From Leuconostoc kimchii IMSNU 11154 (lineage in GTDB: Bacteria; Bacillota; Bacilli; Lactobacillales; Lactobacillaceae), in contig NC_014136.1 in assembly GCF_000092505.1 (NCBI RefSeq), forward strand, positions 186,001 through 250,000: 64,000 bases of DNA, written 5' to 3'. This document shows, piece after piece, positions 1-7,951 of this stretch. The notes under the pieces were generated by a model. The model saw only the letters and a program-made list of their open reading frames with translations, did not search any database and had not been told where the DNA came from. Both the position numbers and the translations under genes were made by a program. Each line of letters starts with the position of its first letter. Position 1 is the first letter of the stretch.

Positions 1-297
1 AATGGTTTGTAACAAATCCGGTGTGAGTTGACCTTGTTCATCAATGGCTTTTAAAACGGTTTGCTTACGATCAAACAAATCTTGTAATTTTTTAGCTGTG
101 GCCTGAATATCACGAATTTGTACCTCATCAAGTTCACCAGTCATTTCTTTGCGGTAGCGAGAAATGAAAGGCACCGTTGAACCATCATTAAGTAACGTCA
201 GCGTTGCATTAACTTGTTTAGTATCAATGCTAAGCGTTTGTGACACTTGTTTAGCAGTATCAATTTGTGTCAATTCAGTTAAAATATGTGTACTCAT
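1..297 (-). CDS. tex: Tex-family RNA-binding transcription accessory protein, N-terminal part (runs off window)
   Basis: Only the first ~99 residues are present; the gene continues past the left edge. The visible translation carries the hallmark Tex N-terminal motif TVPFISRYRKE followed by TGELDEVQIRDI, which begins the Tex N-terminal helical domain. Tex proteins bind nucleic acid through a C-terminal S1 domain, not visible here, and are implicated in transcription fidelity and stress tolerance. I chose ATG 297. An in-frame ATG at 312 would add five residues (MGNNH), and neither start has a strong Shine-Dalgarno. The family call rests on the conserved N-terminal motif; the exact start is uncertain. 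Confidence 0.85.
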   Translation of the reverse strand, partial: MSTHILTELTQIDTAKQVSQTLSIDTKQVNATLTLLNDGSTVPFISRYRKEMTGELDEVQIRDIQATAKKLQDLFDRKQTVLKAIDEQGQLTPDLLQTI

Positions 298-373
298 GTG
301 ATTGTTTCCCATTGTCTTCTTTCAAAAATGTGACTTGTGACACATAATACTTATTGTTTTGTGTCATCTATTC

Positions 374-402
374 ATTATATCGTGAATTCCAAATAACAAT
401 TG
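374..402 (-). promoter_or_regulatory. Probable tex promoter
   Basis: A perfect -10 TATAAT (374-379, minus) has a weak -35 CAATTG 17 nt upstream (397-402). It lies between the 431-464 terminator and tex, so tex can be transcribed independently of the folate operon and of the small RNA unit upstream. The -10 is convincing and the -35 is poor. Confidence 0.4.
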
Positions 403-429
403 CAGTAATTTACAATTTTCTTAACTCAA

Positions 430-494
430 TTAAAAACGCCACCCACTCCAAGGAGTAGGTGGCGGGTAGGTAGATAGATTCTACCCAGTTGGTC
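430..494 (-). ncRNA. Candidate ~65-nt small RNA between folP and tex
   Basis: A consensus promoter (501-529) sits after the folP stop, and the only thing between it and the strong terminator at 431-464 is ~65 nt. That stretch has no ATG and no plausible ORF. It can form a 6-bp hairpin (469-485, arms GGTAGA and TCTACC on the minus strand, 5-nt loop) and then the terminator hairpin. The terminator arm includes CACCTACTCCTT, which resembles the anti-Shine-Dalgarno tail of 16S rRNA. I do not recognise a known RNA family. It could instead be a leader/attenuator for tex if the terminator is conditional. Inference from sequence only. Confidence 0.45.
431..464 (-). terminator. Intrinsic terminator of the folate operon and of the short RNA unit
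   Basis: On the minus strand a 12-bp stem (437-448 with 453-464) is closed by a CTTG tetraloop and followed by TTTTT (436-432). The one non-Watson-Crick position is a G-U pair in the minus-strand RNA but C-A on the plus strand, so the hairpin is built for minus-strand transcripts. It would stop readthrough from folP. Confidence 0.8.
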
Positions 495-500
495 CTCTTT

Positions 501-529
501 ATTATAACGTAGTTTCTAGATAAGTGCAA
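501..529 (-). promoter_or_regulatory. Strong sigma-A promoter for the candidate small RNA
   Basis: On the minus strand there is a -35 TTGCAC (524-529), a 17-nt spacer and a perfect -10 TATAAT (501-506). The predicted start is near 494. It is one of the best vegetative promoters in the window, yet it lies immediately before a terminator rather than a gene. Confidence 0.7.
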
Positions 530-568
530 TATGTTTTCTACATATTTAGTTTACCAGGCGCTAGAATT

Positions 569-1624
569 TTAAAAACTGCCTGAAATTGCTTGAACCACTT
601 GGACCATTTGTTTAGCTGATTGTACATCGTGAACACGCAATATACGTGCGCCACGACGAAACATTTCGTTTGCAGCAATCAACGACACATCAGCTCGCTT
701 ATTTTTGGGCAAATCAAGTAAAAATTTAGCCCAGCCTTTATTAGCTACCGCTGTCATAATTGGTCTTCTAAAATCTTGTAAATGCGCAATGGTATTCATC
801 ATAGCTAAATCCTGATGAACGTTTGAATTTTTTGCATAACCAACCCCAGGATCAAGCGCAATACGCCGCCTATCAATACCATATGCTGTTAATATTGTTA
901 AATTTTCTGCAAACCAATCATGCATTTCTTGTTGTAAATGCGTCACTGCTTGTTTACGCGGATTCCACATTGTCAACAGTCCAACTTTCTTTTTTGCTAA
1001 AAATGGGCCCTTGCGTTCATCATCCACAAAACCATTAACATCATTGATAATATCCACACCTAAAGCAACAGCCATAACCATAACTTCATATTTATAGGTA
1101 TCAACCGCGATAATTGCTTCAGGAAAACGTTGTTTGATACCTTTAATAACTGGCGAAATACGGCTTATTTCTTCAGTCGTGGTTAATTCAACATATCCTG
1201 GTTTTGTGGTTTGACCACCAACTTCGATAACATCCGCGCCCAATGTCAACATTTCTCCGGCCCGTGATACCATTGTATCTACCTTTGTCGAAACGAACTC
1301 ACCATTATAAAACGATTCTGGGCTAACATTTAGCACCCCATAAATCACACCCGACGCATCGTACAACGTATGTGAACCTACCTGCCAAACATAATCATTT
1401 TGCGATAGCCACCTTTGTAAAGCATGGCTATTGCTAAGTGTTTGTAAAGTAATTGCTGCCCCACGTGTGACCCAATAGTTCGACTCTACTCTAATCGCAC
1501 TCAATTCAGATAAAGTCACACCAAGTTGGTATGTCACCTGATCAAATTGGAGTAATACCCCTTCACCACGTGATTGCATCGCAAACAAAACAGCATTAGT
1601 CGGTGTTTTAATGTCAATCATCAT
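569..1624 (-). CDS. folP: Dihydropteroate synthase
   Basis: Condenses p-aminobenzoate with 6-hydroxymethyl-dihydropterin diphosphate in folate synthesis. At 351 aa it is longer than the usual ~270-280 because ~90 N-terminal residues precede the TIM barrel. Barrel motifs are GVLNVSPESF (96-105), GADVIEVGGQTTKPG (129-143), AVDTYK (173-178), NDV (194-196), DPGVGYAKN (258-266) and RVHDV (330-334). The usual GxSRK loop reads VANKGWAKF (293-301), so the canonical Ser and Arg are absent while a Lys (296) is kept. It is the last gene of the folate operon and overlaps the upstream xtp3-like gene by 11 nt. A terminator follows at 431-464. Confidence 0.93.
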   Translation of the reverse strand: MMIDIKTPTNAVLFAMQSRGEGVLLQFDQVTYQLGVTLSELSAIRVESNYWVTRGAAITLQTLSNSHALQRWLSQNDYVWQVGSHTLYDASGVIYGVLNVSPESFYNGEFVSTKVDTMVSRAGEMLTLGADVIEVGGQTTKPGYVELTTTEEISRISPVIKGIKQRFPEAIIAVDTYKYEVMVMAVALGVDIINDVNGFVDDERKGPFLAKKKVGLLTMWNPRKQAVTHLQQEMHDWFAENLTILTAYGIDRRRIALDPGVGYAKNSNVHQDLAMMNTIAHLQDFRRPIMTAVANKGWAKFLLDLPKNKRADVSLIAANEMFRRGARILRVHDVQSAKQMVQVVQAISGSF

Positions 1625-2213
1625 GTTTTAACTCCTGCAGTATTTTTTTTGCTGCACGACCTCGATGCGAGTATATAATACGTTCTGGCATTAACATTTC
1701 CGCAAATGTTTTACCATTTTCGGCTTCAAATAATCTATCAAATCCTATAGAATAGTCTCCCCGCTCACTTCGAGCCAGTGCTACACCACCACGACCAGTA
1801 CTTGAAATGACATCGCCTGTGGGTGTCACCAATACCAGTAATGCTTCTAAGTAGGCATGACGATCCATAGTTGGCGTATACAAGTTCAACAAATACTCAT
1901 TTTCTTCACGTATCGATGCTAACCCAAGCGTCTTTAATTCACGCGCCGTCGTTAAACCAAAACGATCAGGAAACGCTTCAAAATAAGCACCAGTATCATC
2001 GGCTAATATGTTTTCATTTGGCAAAAACTGTTGGATAAATTGCGCCTTGCCTAACGCATTAGCATACTGGTCCAACGTTGTTTCAGCTGGAAATTGTTTC
2101 GTATCAATTAATTCACGATAATTCACAACTGGCATACCAAATACTTTGAAAACACGCTGAATTTCACGTGTTTTAGCTGAATTATTGGATGCCATGACTA
2201 GTCTTTTGATCAT
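1614..2213 (-). CDS. HAM1/RdgB-family nucleoside-triphosphate pyrophosphatase in the folate cluster (Xtp3-like)
   Basis: This 199-aa protein has the HAM1/RdgB fold signature: ASNNSAKTREI near the N-terminus, an ADDTG metal-binding segment (usual form ADDSG) and a C-terminal SHRGRAA. The family hydrolyses non-canonical purine NTPs such as ITP and XTP to monophosphates. The gene sits between folC and folP, overlapping both (32 nt and 11 nt). The same placement is known for xtp3 in lactobacillus folate operons, where it has been suggested to remove pyrophosphate from dihydroneopterin triphosphate. The family is clear from the motifs; the pterin substrate is inferred from context. Confidence 0.82.
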   Translation of the reverse strand: MIKRLVMASNNSAKTREIQRVFKVFGMPVVNYRELIDTKQFPAETTLDQYANALGKAQFIQQFLPNENILADDTGAYFEAFPDRFGLTTARELKTLGLASIREENEYLLNLYTPTMDRHAYLEALLVLVTPTGDVISSTGRGGVALARSERGDYSIGFDRLFEAENGKTFAEMLMPERIIYSHRGRAAKKILQELKHDD

Positions 2214-3477
2214 TGAAACCTCCTACTGCTCGTAACGTATAAAATGACCCTGCCACAATAATATATTGATTTTTTTCTCGTAATTGATTAGCTGTATGTA
2301 ATGCACTTTCAGGACTAGCAACTGTCACCGGCATGGATATTACCTGCTCATGGATTGCTTCCGCTAAATCATTTGCAGACAAGGCACGTGGATTTTCTGG
2401 TGTTACGGTTATGACTTGCGACACCATTGGTAGCAACATGTCTATCATGTTACGATAATTTTTATCATTTAAAACACCCAACACTAGCAATGGCTTTGTC
2501 GTCAAATGCCAATCATTTAGGGTCTCAATCAAGGCATGTACGGCATCGATATTATGCGCACCATCCCATAATATACGTTGCGTATGATCGATTTGCATAC
2601 GCCCAATTAAATGAGCCCGTGCTAAACCCAATTGTCTTATTTTATAGGTAAACGTGACCGAAAAATGCTGCTCTAGAACAGCAAGAATTTGCCACACCAC
2701 GCTAAGATTACGTGCTTGAAATCTACCTCGTAGTCCTAATGAGTAGCTATCGCCATCAATCTTAACTTGTAGGCCATGAGGTGTATTATCTTCTATTTGA
2801 ACTTCAACAGGTTGCTCAAACCAGATTGCACCAATTTTTTCAGCTTGTGTTTTTAAAATCAACCGTACCTTTTCTTGCTGATGTAAATCACTCACAATGG
2901 TGGCACCAGCTGTCATGAGGCCAGCTTTATTCTGTGCAATATCTTGAATAGTTGCGCCTAAAATATTTTGGTGGTCTAAACCAATTTCTGTATAAGCTAT
3001 AATCGTCGATGATGTTAACATATGTGTGGCATCATGTAAACCACCCAAACCAGCCTCAATAATTGCGTACTGAACACCATGCGCTTGGAATACTAACAAA
3101 GCAACCAATGTCCAAATTTCAAAATATGACAAAGCGGCATCACTTAATCCATGCTGTCTTAAAACCTGCTGCATCAATTCATAAGCTTGCACCCAATCAT
3201 CTTCAGTTACATATGTGCCGTTAAGCCAAATTTGTTCACGGTCGTCAAAAATTGATGGACTGGCAAAATGTCCCACTGAAGCATGACTTGCAAGCAAAAT
3301 TTCACGCAACATCGTGCCAGTTGACCCCTTCCCATTTGTACCAGCAATTTGAATAACATGCAAAGTTGCCTCAGGGTTGCCTACCCACGACAAGACTTCC
3401 CTTAAAAATGTCACACGACCTGGTTCAAAAACGCGCCAACTTTTATCTAGTTGTTGTTGTATTTCTTGATATGTCAT
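2182..3477 (-). CDS. folC: Folylpolyglutamate synthase / dihydrofolate synthase
   Basis: Mur-ligase-type ATPase of 431 aa that adds glutamate to dihydropteroate and folates. The P-loop GTNGKGS lies at 46-52, SPSIFDDREQIW follows as the family's substrate-loop region, GLGGLHDATH lies mid-protein, and DGAHN sits near residue 310. The length is normal for the family. It starts 4 nt after folE stops and its 3' end overlaps the next gene by 32 nt, implying translational coupling. The operon position supports the dual DHFS/FPGS role. Confidence 0.92.
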   Translation of the reverse strand: MTYQEIQQQLDKSWRVFEPGRVTFLREVLSWVGNPEATLHVIQIAGTNGKGSTGTMLREILLASHASVGHFASPSIFDDREQIWLNGTYVTEDDWVQAYELMQQVLRQHGLSDAALSYFEIWTLVALLVFQAHGVQYAIIEAGLGGLHDATHMLTSSTIIAYTEIGLDHQNILGATIQDIAQNKAGLMTAGATIVSDLHQQEKVRLILKTQAEKIGAIWFEQPVEVQIEDNTPHGLQVKIDGDSYSLGLRGRFQARNLSVVWQILAVLEQHFSVTFTYKIRQLGLARAHLIGRMQIDHTQRILWDGAHNIDAVHALIETLNDWHLTTKPLLVLGVLNDKNYRNMIDMLLPMVSQVITVTPENPRALSANDLAEAIHEQVISMPVTVASPESALHTANQLREKNQYIIVAGSFYTLRAVGGFNDQKTSHGIQ

Positions 3478-3481
3478 TGAT

Positions 3482-4057
3482 TTAGTGTTTGTTTACACGA
3501 TGTGTAAAACTTTCCTTTAAAAATGTATCTGTCTGTAGTAGACCACGATAAATTGCTGTGTTAGTCTGTGTCCCTGGTTGGTTGATCCCACGCATTTCCA
3601 TACACATATGCCTAGCCGTAACATTTACTGCTACACCCTTGGGCGCAACAATACGATTCATTTCACTGGCAATTAAGTGCGTTAAATTTTCTTGGACATT
3701 CGGTCGGCGACTAGCCCATTCAATCAATCGCGGTATTTTACTCAGACCAATAATTTGACCATCAGGGACATAAGCAACATCTACTGTCCCAAAAAAAGGC
3801 AATAAATGATGTTCACACATGGAATAAAATGGTATGCTTTCAACAATGACCATGTCAGCATCATTTGTAGTGCTGAATAATTTAAAATCATCAAATTGCG
3901 CCTCGCCAGTGTGCGCAAAAATTTCAGCTTGCGCTTTAACAACACGCATGGGCGTCTCAATTAATCCCTCGCGCTTGTCATCATCACCAATCACTCTTAA
4001 TAGATTGGTGACACCTTGCATTAAAGTTGTGGTTTTTTCATCGTTAAACATTGTCAT
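3482..4057 (-). CDS. folE: GTP cyclohydrolase I
   Basis: Converts GTP to 7,8-dihydroneopterin triphosphate, the first step of folate synthesis. The 191-aa product has the zinc motif CEHHLLPFFG (Cys81, His84), the partner ligand Cys152 in ARHMCMEMRG, and the catalytic His150. IGLSKIPRLIEWASRRPNVQ-type sequence (103-122) completes the signature. The start ATG at 4057 overlaps folK by 14 nt; a second in-frame ATG six nt later is also possible. Confidence 0.95.
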   Translation of the reverse strand: MTMFNDEKTTTLMQGVTNLLRVIGDDDKREGLIETPMRVVKAQAEIFAHTGEAQFDDFKLFSTTNDADMVIVESIPFYSMCEHHLLPFFGTVDVAYVPDGQIIGLSKIPRLIEWASRRPNVQENLTHLIASEMNRIVAPKGVAVNVTARHMCMEMRGINQPGTQTNTAIYRGLLQTDTFLKESFTHRVNKH

Positions 4058-4544
4058 TTTCTACTCTCACATTAGCCACAACACGAACCCAATTTGTATC
4101 CGTTGTATGCGCTAATAAATTTTCAATTTCGTAGCGCCGATCATCCGACACGACATCTAACAAAGGCGTCAGTACAAACCGACGATTCGCCATCTCACGA
4201 TGTGGAACGGTCAAAGTATCGTCTGACCACACATCATCCCCAAATACTAAAATATCAATATCAATTGTACGCGGTCCCCAATGGACTTTACGAACGCGTT
4301 TTAAACGAGATTCAATTTCATGTAAACGCGCTAATAATTCAAGGACTGATAAATTAGTATCCACCCGCAAAGCTAAATTATAAAAATCATCCTGAACCAC
4401 ACCACCTACTGGTTGCGTCTCATAAACATTTGAAATATCAGTAACGTCTATCCCTATAGTTTCCTGTAATAGCGTCACTGCTTGTTGCAAATTAGCCAGT
4501 CGATCCCCAATATTAGCACCTAAACTTAAATAAGCAACAGTCAT
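4044..4544 (-). CDS. folK: 6-hydroxymethyl-7,8-dihydropterin pyrophosphokinase
   Basis: 166-aa HPPK that transfers pyrophosphate from ATP to 6-hydroxymethyl-dihydropterin. The N-terminal YLSLGANIGDR and the signature GPRTIDIDILVFGD, with its Mg-binding aspartates, are both present. I chose ATG 4544: a G-rich Shine-Dalgarno lies 8 nt upstream, and it begins 2 nt after the folB stop. A longer GTG start at 4559 inside folB is less likely. Confidence 0.93.
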   Translation of the reverse strand: MTVAYLSLGANIGDRLANLQQAVTLLQETIGIDVTDISNVYETQPVGGVVQDDFYNLALRVDTNLSVLELLARLHEIESRLKRVRKVHWGPRTIDIDILVFGDDVWSDDTLTVPHREMANRRFVLTPLLDVVSDDRRYEIENLLAHTTDTNWVRVVANVRVENDNV

Positions 4545-4546
4545 TA

Positions 4547-4930
4547 TTAGTACCCCCACCCTTCTAAATCGCTTGGTGTCCCACTCACACTAATAATAAA
4601 TGGGTCGTAAATACCTGGTAACGGAATATAAAATTTATGCACTGATACATCAATGCTTGTTACTTGCTGAAACTGACTTAGTAATTTAACTAACAAACTT
4701 TGTGCTAAACTCTCAATCAATTTAAATTGTCGCGTTGTAACTAACTTTTCAACCGTTTCATAAACATCAACATAAGAAACAGTTGTCTCCAAATCATCAT
4801 CTTTTACAGCCGTTTCAATTGGATAATGAATGGTAACATCTACTGAAATCTGCTGTCCTAATTCATTTTCTGCCTTTAGCACACCATTATAAGTGTAAAA
4901 CCGCATATTTGGTAATTTAATGGTTCCCAT
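4547..4930 (-). CDS. folB: Dihydroneopterin aldolase
   Basis: 127-aa DHNA that converts dihydroneopterin to 6-hydroxymethyl-dihydropterin plus glycolaldehyde. The N-terminal FYTYNGVLKAENELGQQ matches the family opening that carries the substrate-binding Glu. VSYVDVYETV and KLIESLAQ are typical internal motifs, and VSVHK holds the conserved Lys region. It is first in the folate operon behind a promoter at 4960-4988, with GGGAGA before its ATG. Confidence 0.92.
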   Translation of the reverse strand: MGTIKLPNMRFYTYNGVLKAENELGQQISVDVTIHYPIETAVKDDDLETTVSYVDVYETVEKLVTTRQFKLIESLAQSLLVKLLSQFQQVTSIDVSVHKFYIPLPGIYDPFIISVSGTPSDLEGWGY

Positions 4931-4959
4931 TGTTCGTCTCCCTAAAAAGTGTCTTCCTT

Positions 4960-4988
4960 ATTTTACCATGCTAAATCTCAACAGCCAA
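4960..4988 (-). promoter_or_regulatory. Folate operon promoter
   Basis: -35 TTGGCT (4983-4988), a 17-nt spacer and -10 TAAAAT (4960-4965) lie 30 nt upstream of the folB start. No THF-riboswitch-like structure is visible in the short leader. Confidence 0.55.
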
Positions 4989-4995
4989 ACAAACA

Positions 4996-5012
4996 TAACA
5001 GGTTGCCTGTTA
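4996..5012. promoter_or_regulatory. Perfect inverted repeat upstream of the folate promoter
   Basis: TAACAGG - TTG - CCTGTTA forms 7-bp perfect arms with a 3-nt spacer, ending 7 bp upstream of the folB -35. There is no T-run directly after the hairpin on either strand, so an operator is more likely than a terminator. The cognate regulator is unknown. Confidence 0.4.
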
Positions 5013-5057
5013 AAAGATTAGTTGTAAAAAAACCGAACTTTTGTCACCGTCAAGCAG

Positions 5058-5783
5058 TTAACGTATTTTTTTAATGCCATTACTTTGTCTCGCATTTTGC
5101 CACACTGGGTATGCAACACTACTATTAACAATATAGTATAAATATTTACCTACATTAGCAAAGTTACCTTGCATCATCGCTTTTGCCAATTGAACAAAAT
5201 TATAAAAAATCCAAAATAACCATTGATCCTCTATCTTAAATATATTGAGCATGTTAGGAATTAAGGATAAACTAAAGACCGCACTGGCTAACCAAAACAA
5301 TGAACTCGTATTTTTAAAAGCTAAATAATTTAATGCCAGACTTAAAGCAATAGCAAAACCAATCATTAACGGTAGCCATTTTTTAAAATCAGAAGCACGG
5401 TTAACACGTTTGCTGCCGTAATGTGCCCAACCTTTCACAGCAAACATATTGATTAAAAAAGAAACCGGATAAGTTAAGACAGCACCACTATTACCCAGTA
5501 GAAAATCAATTATACCAGAGACTATCGTATTCCCTGTCCCAACAATATTCCCAAACTTATTTAGTCGTGCAGTTAAGCGTGTTGATAATACAGATAACAT
5601 TGAAGAGATAACAGAAATAACACCAAATGGTACATACTTAGCCCACCAATCATTGGCAAAAAAACTGATCGTTTTTAAATCATTAAAAAAGTAACCCGAC
5701 GTGTAGGCTGTTACTAGAACAATAACTATTCCCAATAAATCAAACAACCAAGAATGATTCAACATTCGTAATATTTTTAACAT
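5058..5783 (-). CDS. pnuC: PnuC-type nicotinamide riboside/mononucleotide transporter
   Basis: 241-aa integral membrane protein with about seven hydrophobic segments. The C-terminal part, with GNFANVGKYLYYIVNS and a following aromatic-rich segment, resembles PnuC facilitators, which import nicotinamide riboside for NAD synthesis. ATG 5783 has AAGGGG 7 nt upstream and is preferred over an ATG at 5801 with poorer spacing. It lies between the trp terminator and the folate promoter and is probably its own unit. The vitamin-transporter class is fairly secure; the substrate is inferred. Confidence 0.78.
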   Translation of the reverse strand: MLKILRMLNHSWLFDLLGIVIVLVTAYTSGYFFNDLKTISFFANDWWAKYVPFGVISVISSMLSVLSTRLTARLNKFGNIVGTGNTIVSGIIDFLLGNSGAVLTYPVSFLINMFAVKGWAHYGSKRVNRASDFKKWLPLMIGFAIALSLALNYLAFKNTSSLFWLASAVFSLSLIPNMLNIFKIEDQWLFWIFYNFVQLAKAMMQGNFANVGKYLYYIVNSSVAYPVWQNARQSNGIKKIR

Positions 5784-5924
5784 TAATATCCCCTTTTTCA
5801 TGAACCCTTTACTAGATTTAGCAGATTATCACAGCTAATACAATCTTTATAGTTTACCAAATACGGTTGTTATTGTGATTAATTAAACAATTTCTTAATA
5901 TTTACTGTATTGATTAAGGGAATA

Positions 5925-5954
5925 TAAAAAATGACTCAACATAAGCTGAATCAT
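5925..5954 (-). terminator. Terminator of the trp operon
   Basis: A 10-bp stem with two G-U pairs (5931-5940 with 5945-5954) and a TTAT loop is followed by a T-run on the minus strand, just after the trpG stop. It closes the tryptophan operon. Confidence 0.85.
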
Positions 5955-5964
5955 CATCATTAAC

Positions 5965-6537
5965 TCAATTACTATCTTGTGTCAGAGTCACAAATTTTCT
6001 AATCATTTCAGCACCCTCTGGTGTTCCAATCGATTCTGGATGAAACTGCAATCCAAAAATTGGTAACAACTTATGCTGCATGGCCATTACTTCACGATCA
6101 TCAGAAGACTGACCGGTAATAATAAAATCCTTGGATACTTGATCTGCTTTAACAATAAGTGAATGGTAACGCATAATATTAGTTTTCGGTGCTGTGAACA
6201 AAGCTGACGGTGCTGTTGTAATCATTGTTGAAACTTTACCATGTCGAATAGCTGCAGCACGAGTAACCGTCCCACCAAATACTTCGCCGATTGCTTGGTG
6301 TCCTAAACAGATTCCTAATAGTGGCTTTTTGTCATAATATCGTCTAATCATATTTTCTAATTCACCTGCTTCATCTGGTCGGCCAGGGCCAGGCGAAAAT
6401 ATAATGCCATCCGATTGGTCAGCTATGCTATATAGTGATTTGTCATCATTACGCAAGACCTTTAACTCTGTTACTTCCCCCACTATCTGAGCTAAATTAT
6501 ATGTGAAAGAATCATAGTTATCAACTAATAAAATCAT
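5965..6537 (-). CDS. trpG: Anthranilate synthase component II (glutamine amidotransferase)
   Basis: 190-aa class I glutamine amidotransferase that supplies ammonia to TrpE. The N-terminal VDNYDSFTYNL, SPGPGRPDEAG (oxyanion strand), the nucleophile Cys77 in LLGICLGHQ, and GLQFHPESIGTPEG with the catalytic His-Glu are all present. MRYHSL is typical of TrpG/PabA. The start overlaps the trpE stop by 4 nt. Its place directly after trpE in a trp operon argues for TrpG rather than PabA, though one protein may serve both roles. Confidence 0.93.
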   Translation of the reverse strand: MILLVDNYDSFTYNLAQIVGEVTELKVLRNDDKSLYSIADQSDGIIFSPGPGRPDEAGELENMIRRYYDKKPLLGICLGHQAIGEVFGGTVTRAAAIRHGKVSTMITTAPSALFTAPKTNIMRYHSLIVKADQVSKDFIITGQSSDDREVMAMQHKLLPIFGLQFHPESIGTPEGAEMIRKFVTLTQDSN

Positions 6538-7907
6538 GCACGGCCTCCTAAATTAAGTAGCGCTTTGGCTTTATTTATTGTTTCTTGATACTCATCTGCT
6601 GGCTTTGAATCATAAACAATGCCTGCTCCCGCTTGAACATAACCTTTGTGATTTTTAACAATCATTGTACGAATTGCAATGGCAAAGTCCATTTGATCAT
6701 CTTGTGATAGATAACCAATCGCGCCAGCATATACGCCACGCTTAACCGGCTCCATTTCATAAATACGTTGTAACGCCCGTACTTTAGGTGCACCACTCAC
6801 TGTACCGGCTGGTAAAGTCGCTTTTAAAGCAGCAATAGCTGATAGCTCTGGCCGCAATTGGCCGGTTACTTCGGATACTAAATGCATGACATAACGATAT
6901 TTTTGAATATCTAATAAAGTCGTGACATGAACACTCCCGTAGTTAGAAATTTTACCTAAGTCGTTACGGCCAAGGTCAACAAGCATCGTATGCTCGGCTA
7001 ATTCTTTTTCATTATGCAACAACTCTGCTGCTATTTTGCCATCTTCTTGAGCTGTTTCACCTCTTCTTCGTGTACCAGCAATTGGATTCGTTGTAACAAC
7101 CCCCTGACGAACAGTAACTAAACTTTCGGGGGATGAACCGACAATCTGCACATCCCCTAGGTCCATGTAGTACATATAAGGTGAGGGATTTGTGCGACGT
7201 AATTGTCGATAAAAATCAAAAGGGTCATCGTTAAAATCAAAGCTAAAGCGTTGTGATGGTACCATTTGAAACATGTCACCTGCGCTAATTAATTGTTTAA
7301 TACGATCAACCATAGTCGTAAATGATGTTGCCGTCATATTAGACTTTGGTTCAAATGTTGGCAGCGCGCGCTCAACCAATTCAGAATCAACTGGTTGTCG
7401 CAAACGACTTTCAATTGCAGCAATGACTGCATGTAATTGTGTTGGATCACGATGTGAGTAAACATTATCCGCAACAATAGTTAATGTTTCTTTTTGGTGA
7501 TCAAAAATAAGAAATGTTTCGTATAAAAACATGTGTATATCAGGCATGTCTAGGTCATCAAGTGGTGTTTTACCAATATTTTCGTACGTTGCTATGGCAT
7601 CGAAACCAACATAACCAATCGCGCCACCTTGAAAAGGCAAGTATTGATTAGTTGGTGAATCAACCACGACCAAATCACTTAAAGTTTGTAACGGATCATT
7701 TGATTGCGATAGCATGCCATCAATACTAATATTTTTACCCGTCGCTTTAAATTCATGAACAGGTTCTAATCCCAAAATTGAATAACGTGATTTTTCTTGT
7801 GACATTGGCACGGATTCTAGCAGTACTGTATGTTCGCCACGCAAACGTAAGTAGGCACTAATCACACTAATGGTGTCGGCATTTAATTTCTTTGTTTCAT
7901 ATGTCAT
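6534..7907 (-). CDS. trpE: Anthranilate synthase component I
   Basis: 457-aa chorismate-utilising enzyme that makes anthranilate with TrpG. LLESVP near the N-terminus is the Trp feedback-binding motif. Chorismate-site motifs include AGTRRRG, LPAGTVSGAPK, YAGAIGY and GAGIVYDSKPADEYQE. I chose ATG 7907 (MTYETKK), which fits TrpE N-termini. It has no adjacent Shine-Dalgarno: the GGGGAGG lies about 40 nt upstream, separated by a perfect hairpin (see 7918-7951). Alternative starts at ATG 7946 or TTG 7955 would extend the protein by 13-16 residues. Confidence 0.93.
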   Translation of the reverse strand: MTYETKKLNADTISVISAYLRLRGEHTVLLESVPMSQEKSRYSILGLEPVHEFKATGKNISIDGMLSQSNDPLQTLSDLVVVDSPTNQYLPFQGGAIGYVGFDAIATYENIGKTPLDDLDMPDIHMFLYETFLIFDHQKETLTIVADNVYSHRDPTQLHAVIAAIESRLRQPVDSELVERALPTFEPKSNMTATSFTTMVDRIKQLISAGDMFQMVPSQRFSFDFNDDPFDFYRQLRRTNPSPYMYYMDLGDVQIVGSSPESLVTVRQGVVTTNPIAGTRRRGETAQEDGKIAAELLHNEKELAEHTMLVDLGRNDLGKISNYGSVHVTTLLDIQKYRYVMHLVSEVTGQLRPELSAIAALKATLPAGTVSGAPKVRALQRIYEMEPVKRGVYAGAIGYLSQDDQMDFAIAIRTMIVKNHKGYVQAGAGIVYDSKPADEYQETINKAKALLNLGGRA

Positions 7908-7917
7908 ATTTTTTGAG

Positions 7918-7951
7918 TGTACTGCGCCATATACGATGCAGTACATCCTCC
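7918..7951 (-). promoter_or_regulatory. Shine-Dalgarno plus hairpin in the trpA-trpE gap
   Basis: GGAGG (7951-7947, minus) is followed one base later by an 8-bp perfect inverted repeat (TGTACTGC and GCAGTACA, arms 7938-7945 and 7918-7925, 12-nt loop), then ten bases and ATG 7907. If the hairpin folds, the ribosome-binding site sits an effective 11 nt from the start codon. If it does not fold, the spacing is far too long. This may tune TrpE translation. Confidence 0.45.

Noticed and set aside
4931..5057. THF riboswitch upstream of folB
   Set aside because: The leader after the predicted promoter is too short and no THF-type structure is visible.
5802..5924. pnuC leader examined for an NAD+-II (pnuC motif) riboswitch
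   Set aside because: Some short complementary stretches exist, but I could not match a known consensus by eye; a covariance search would decide.
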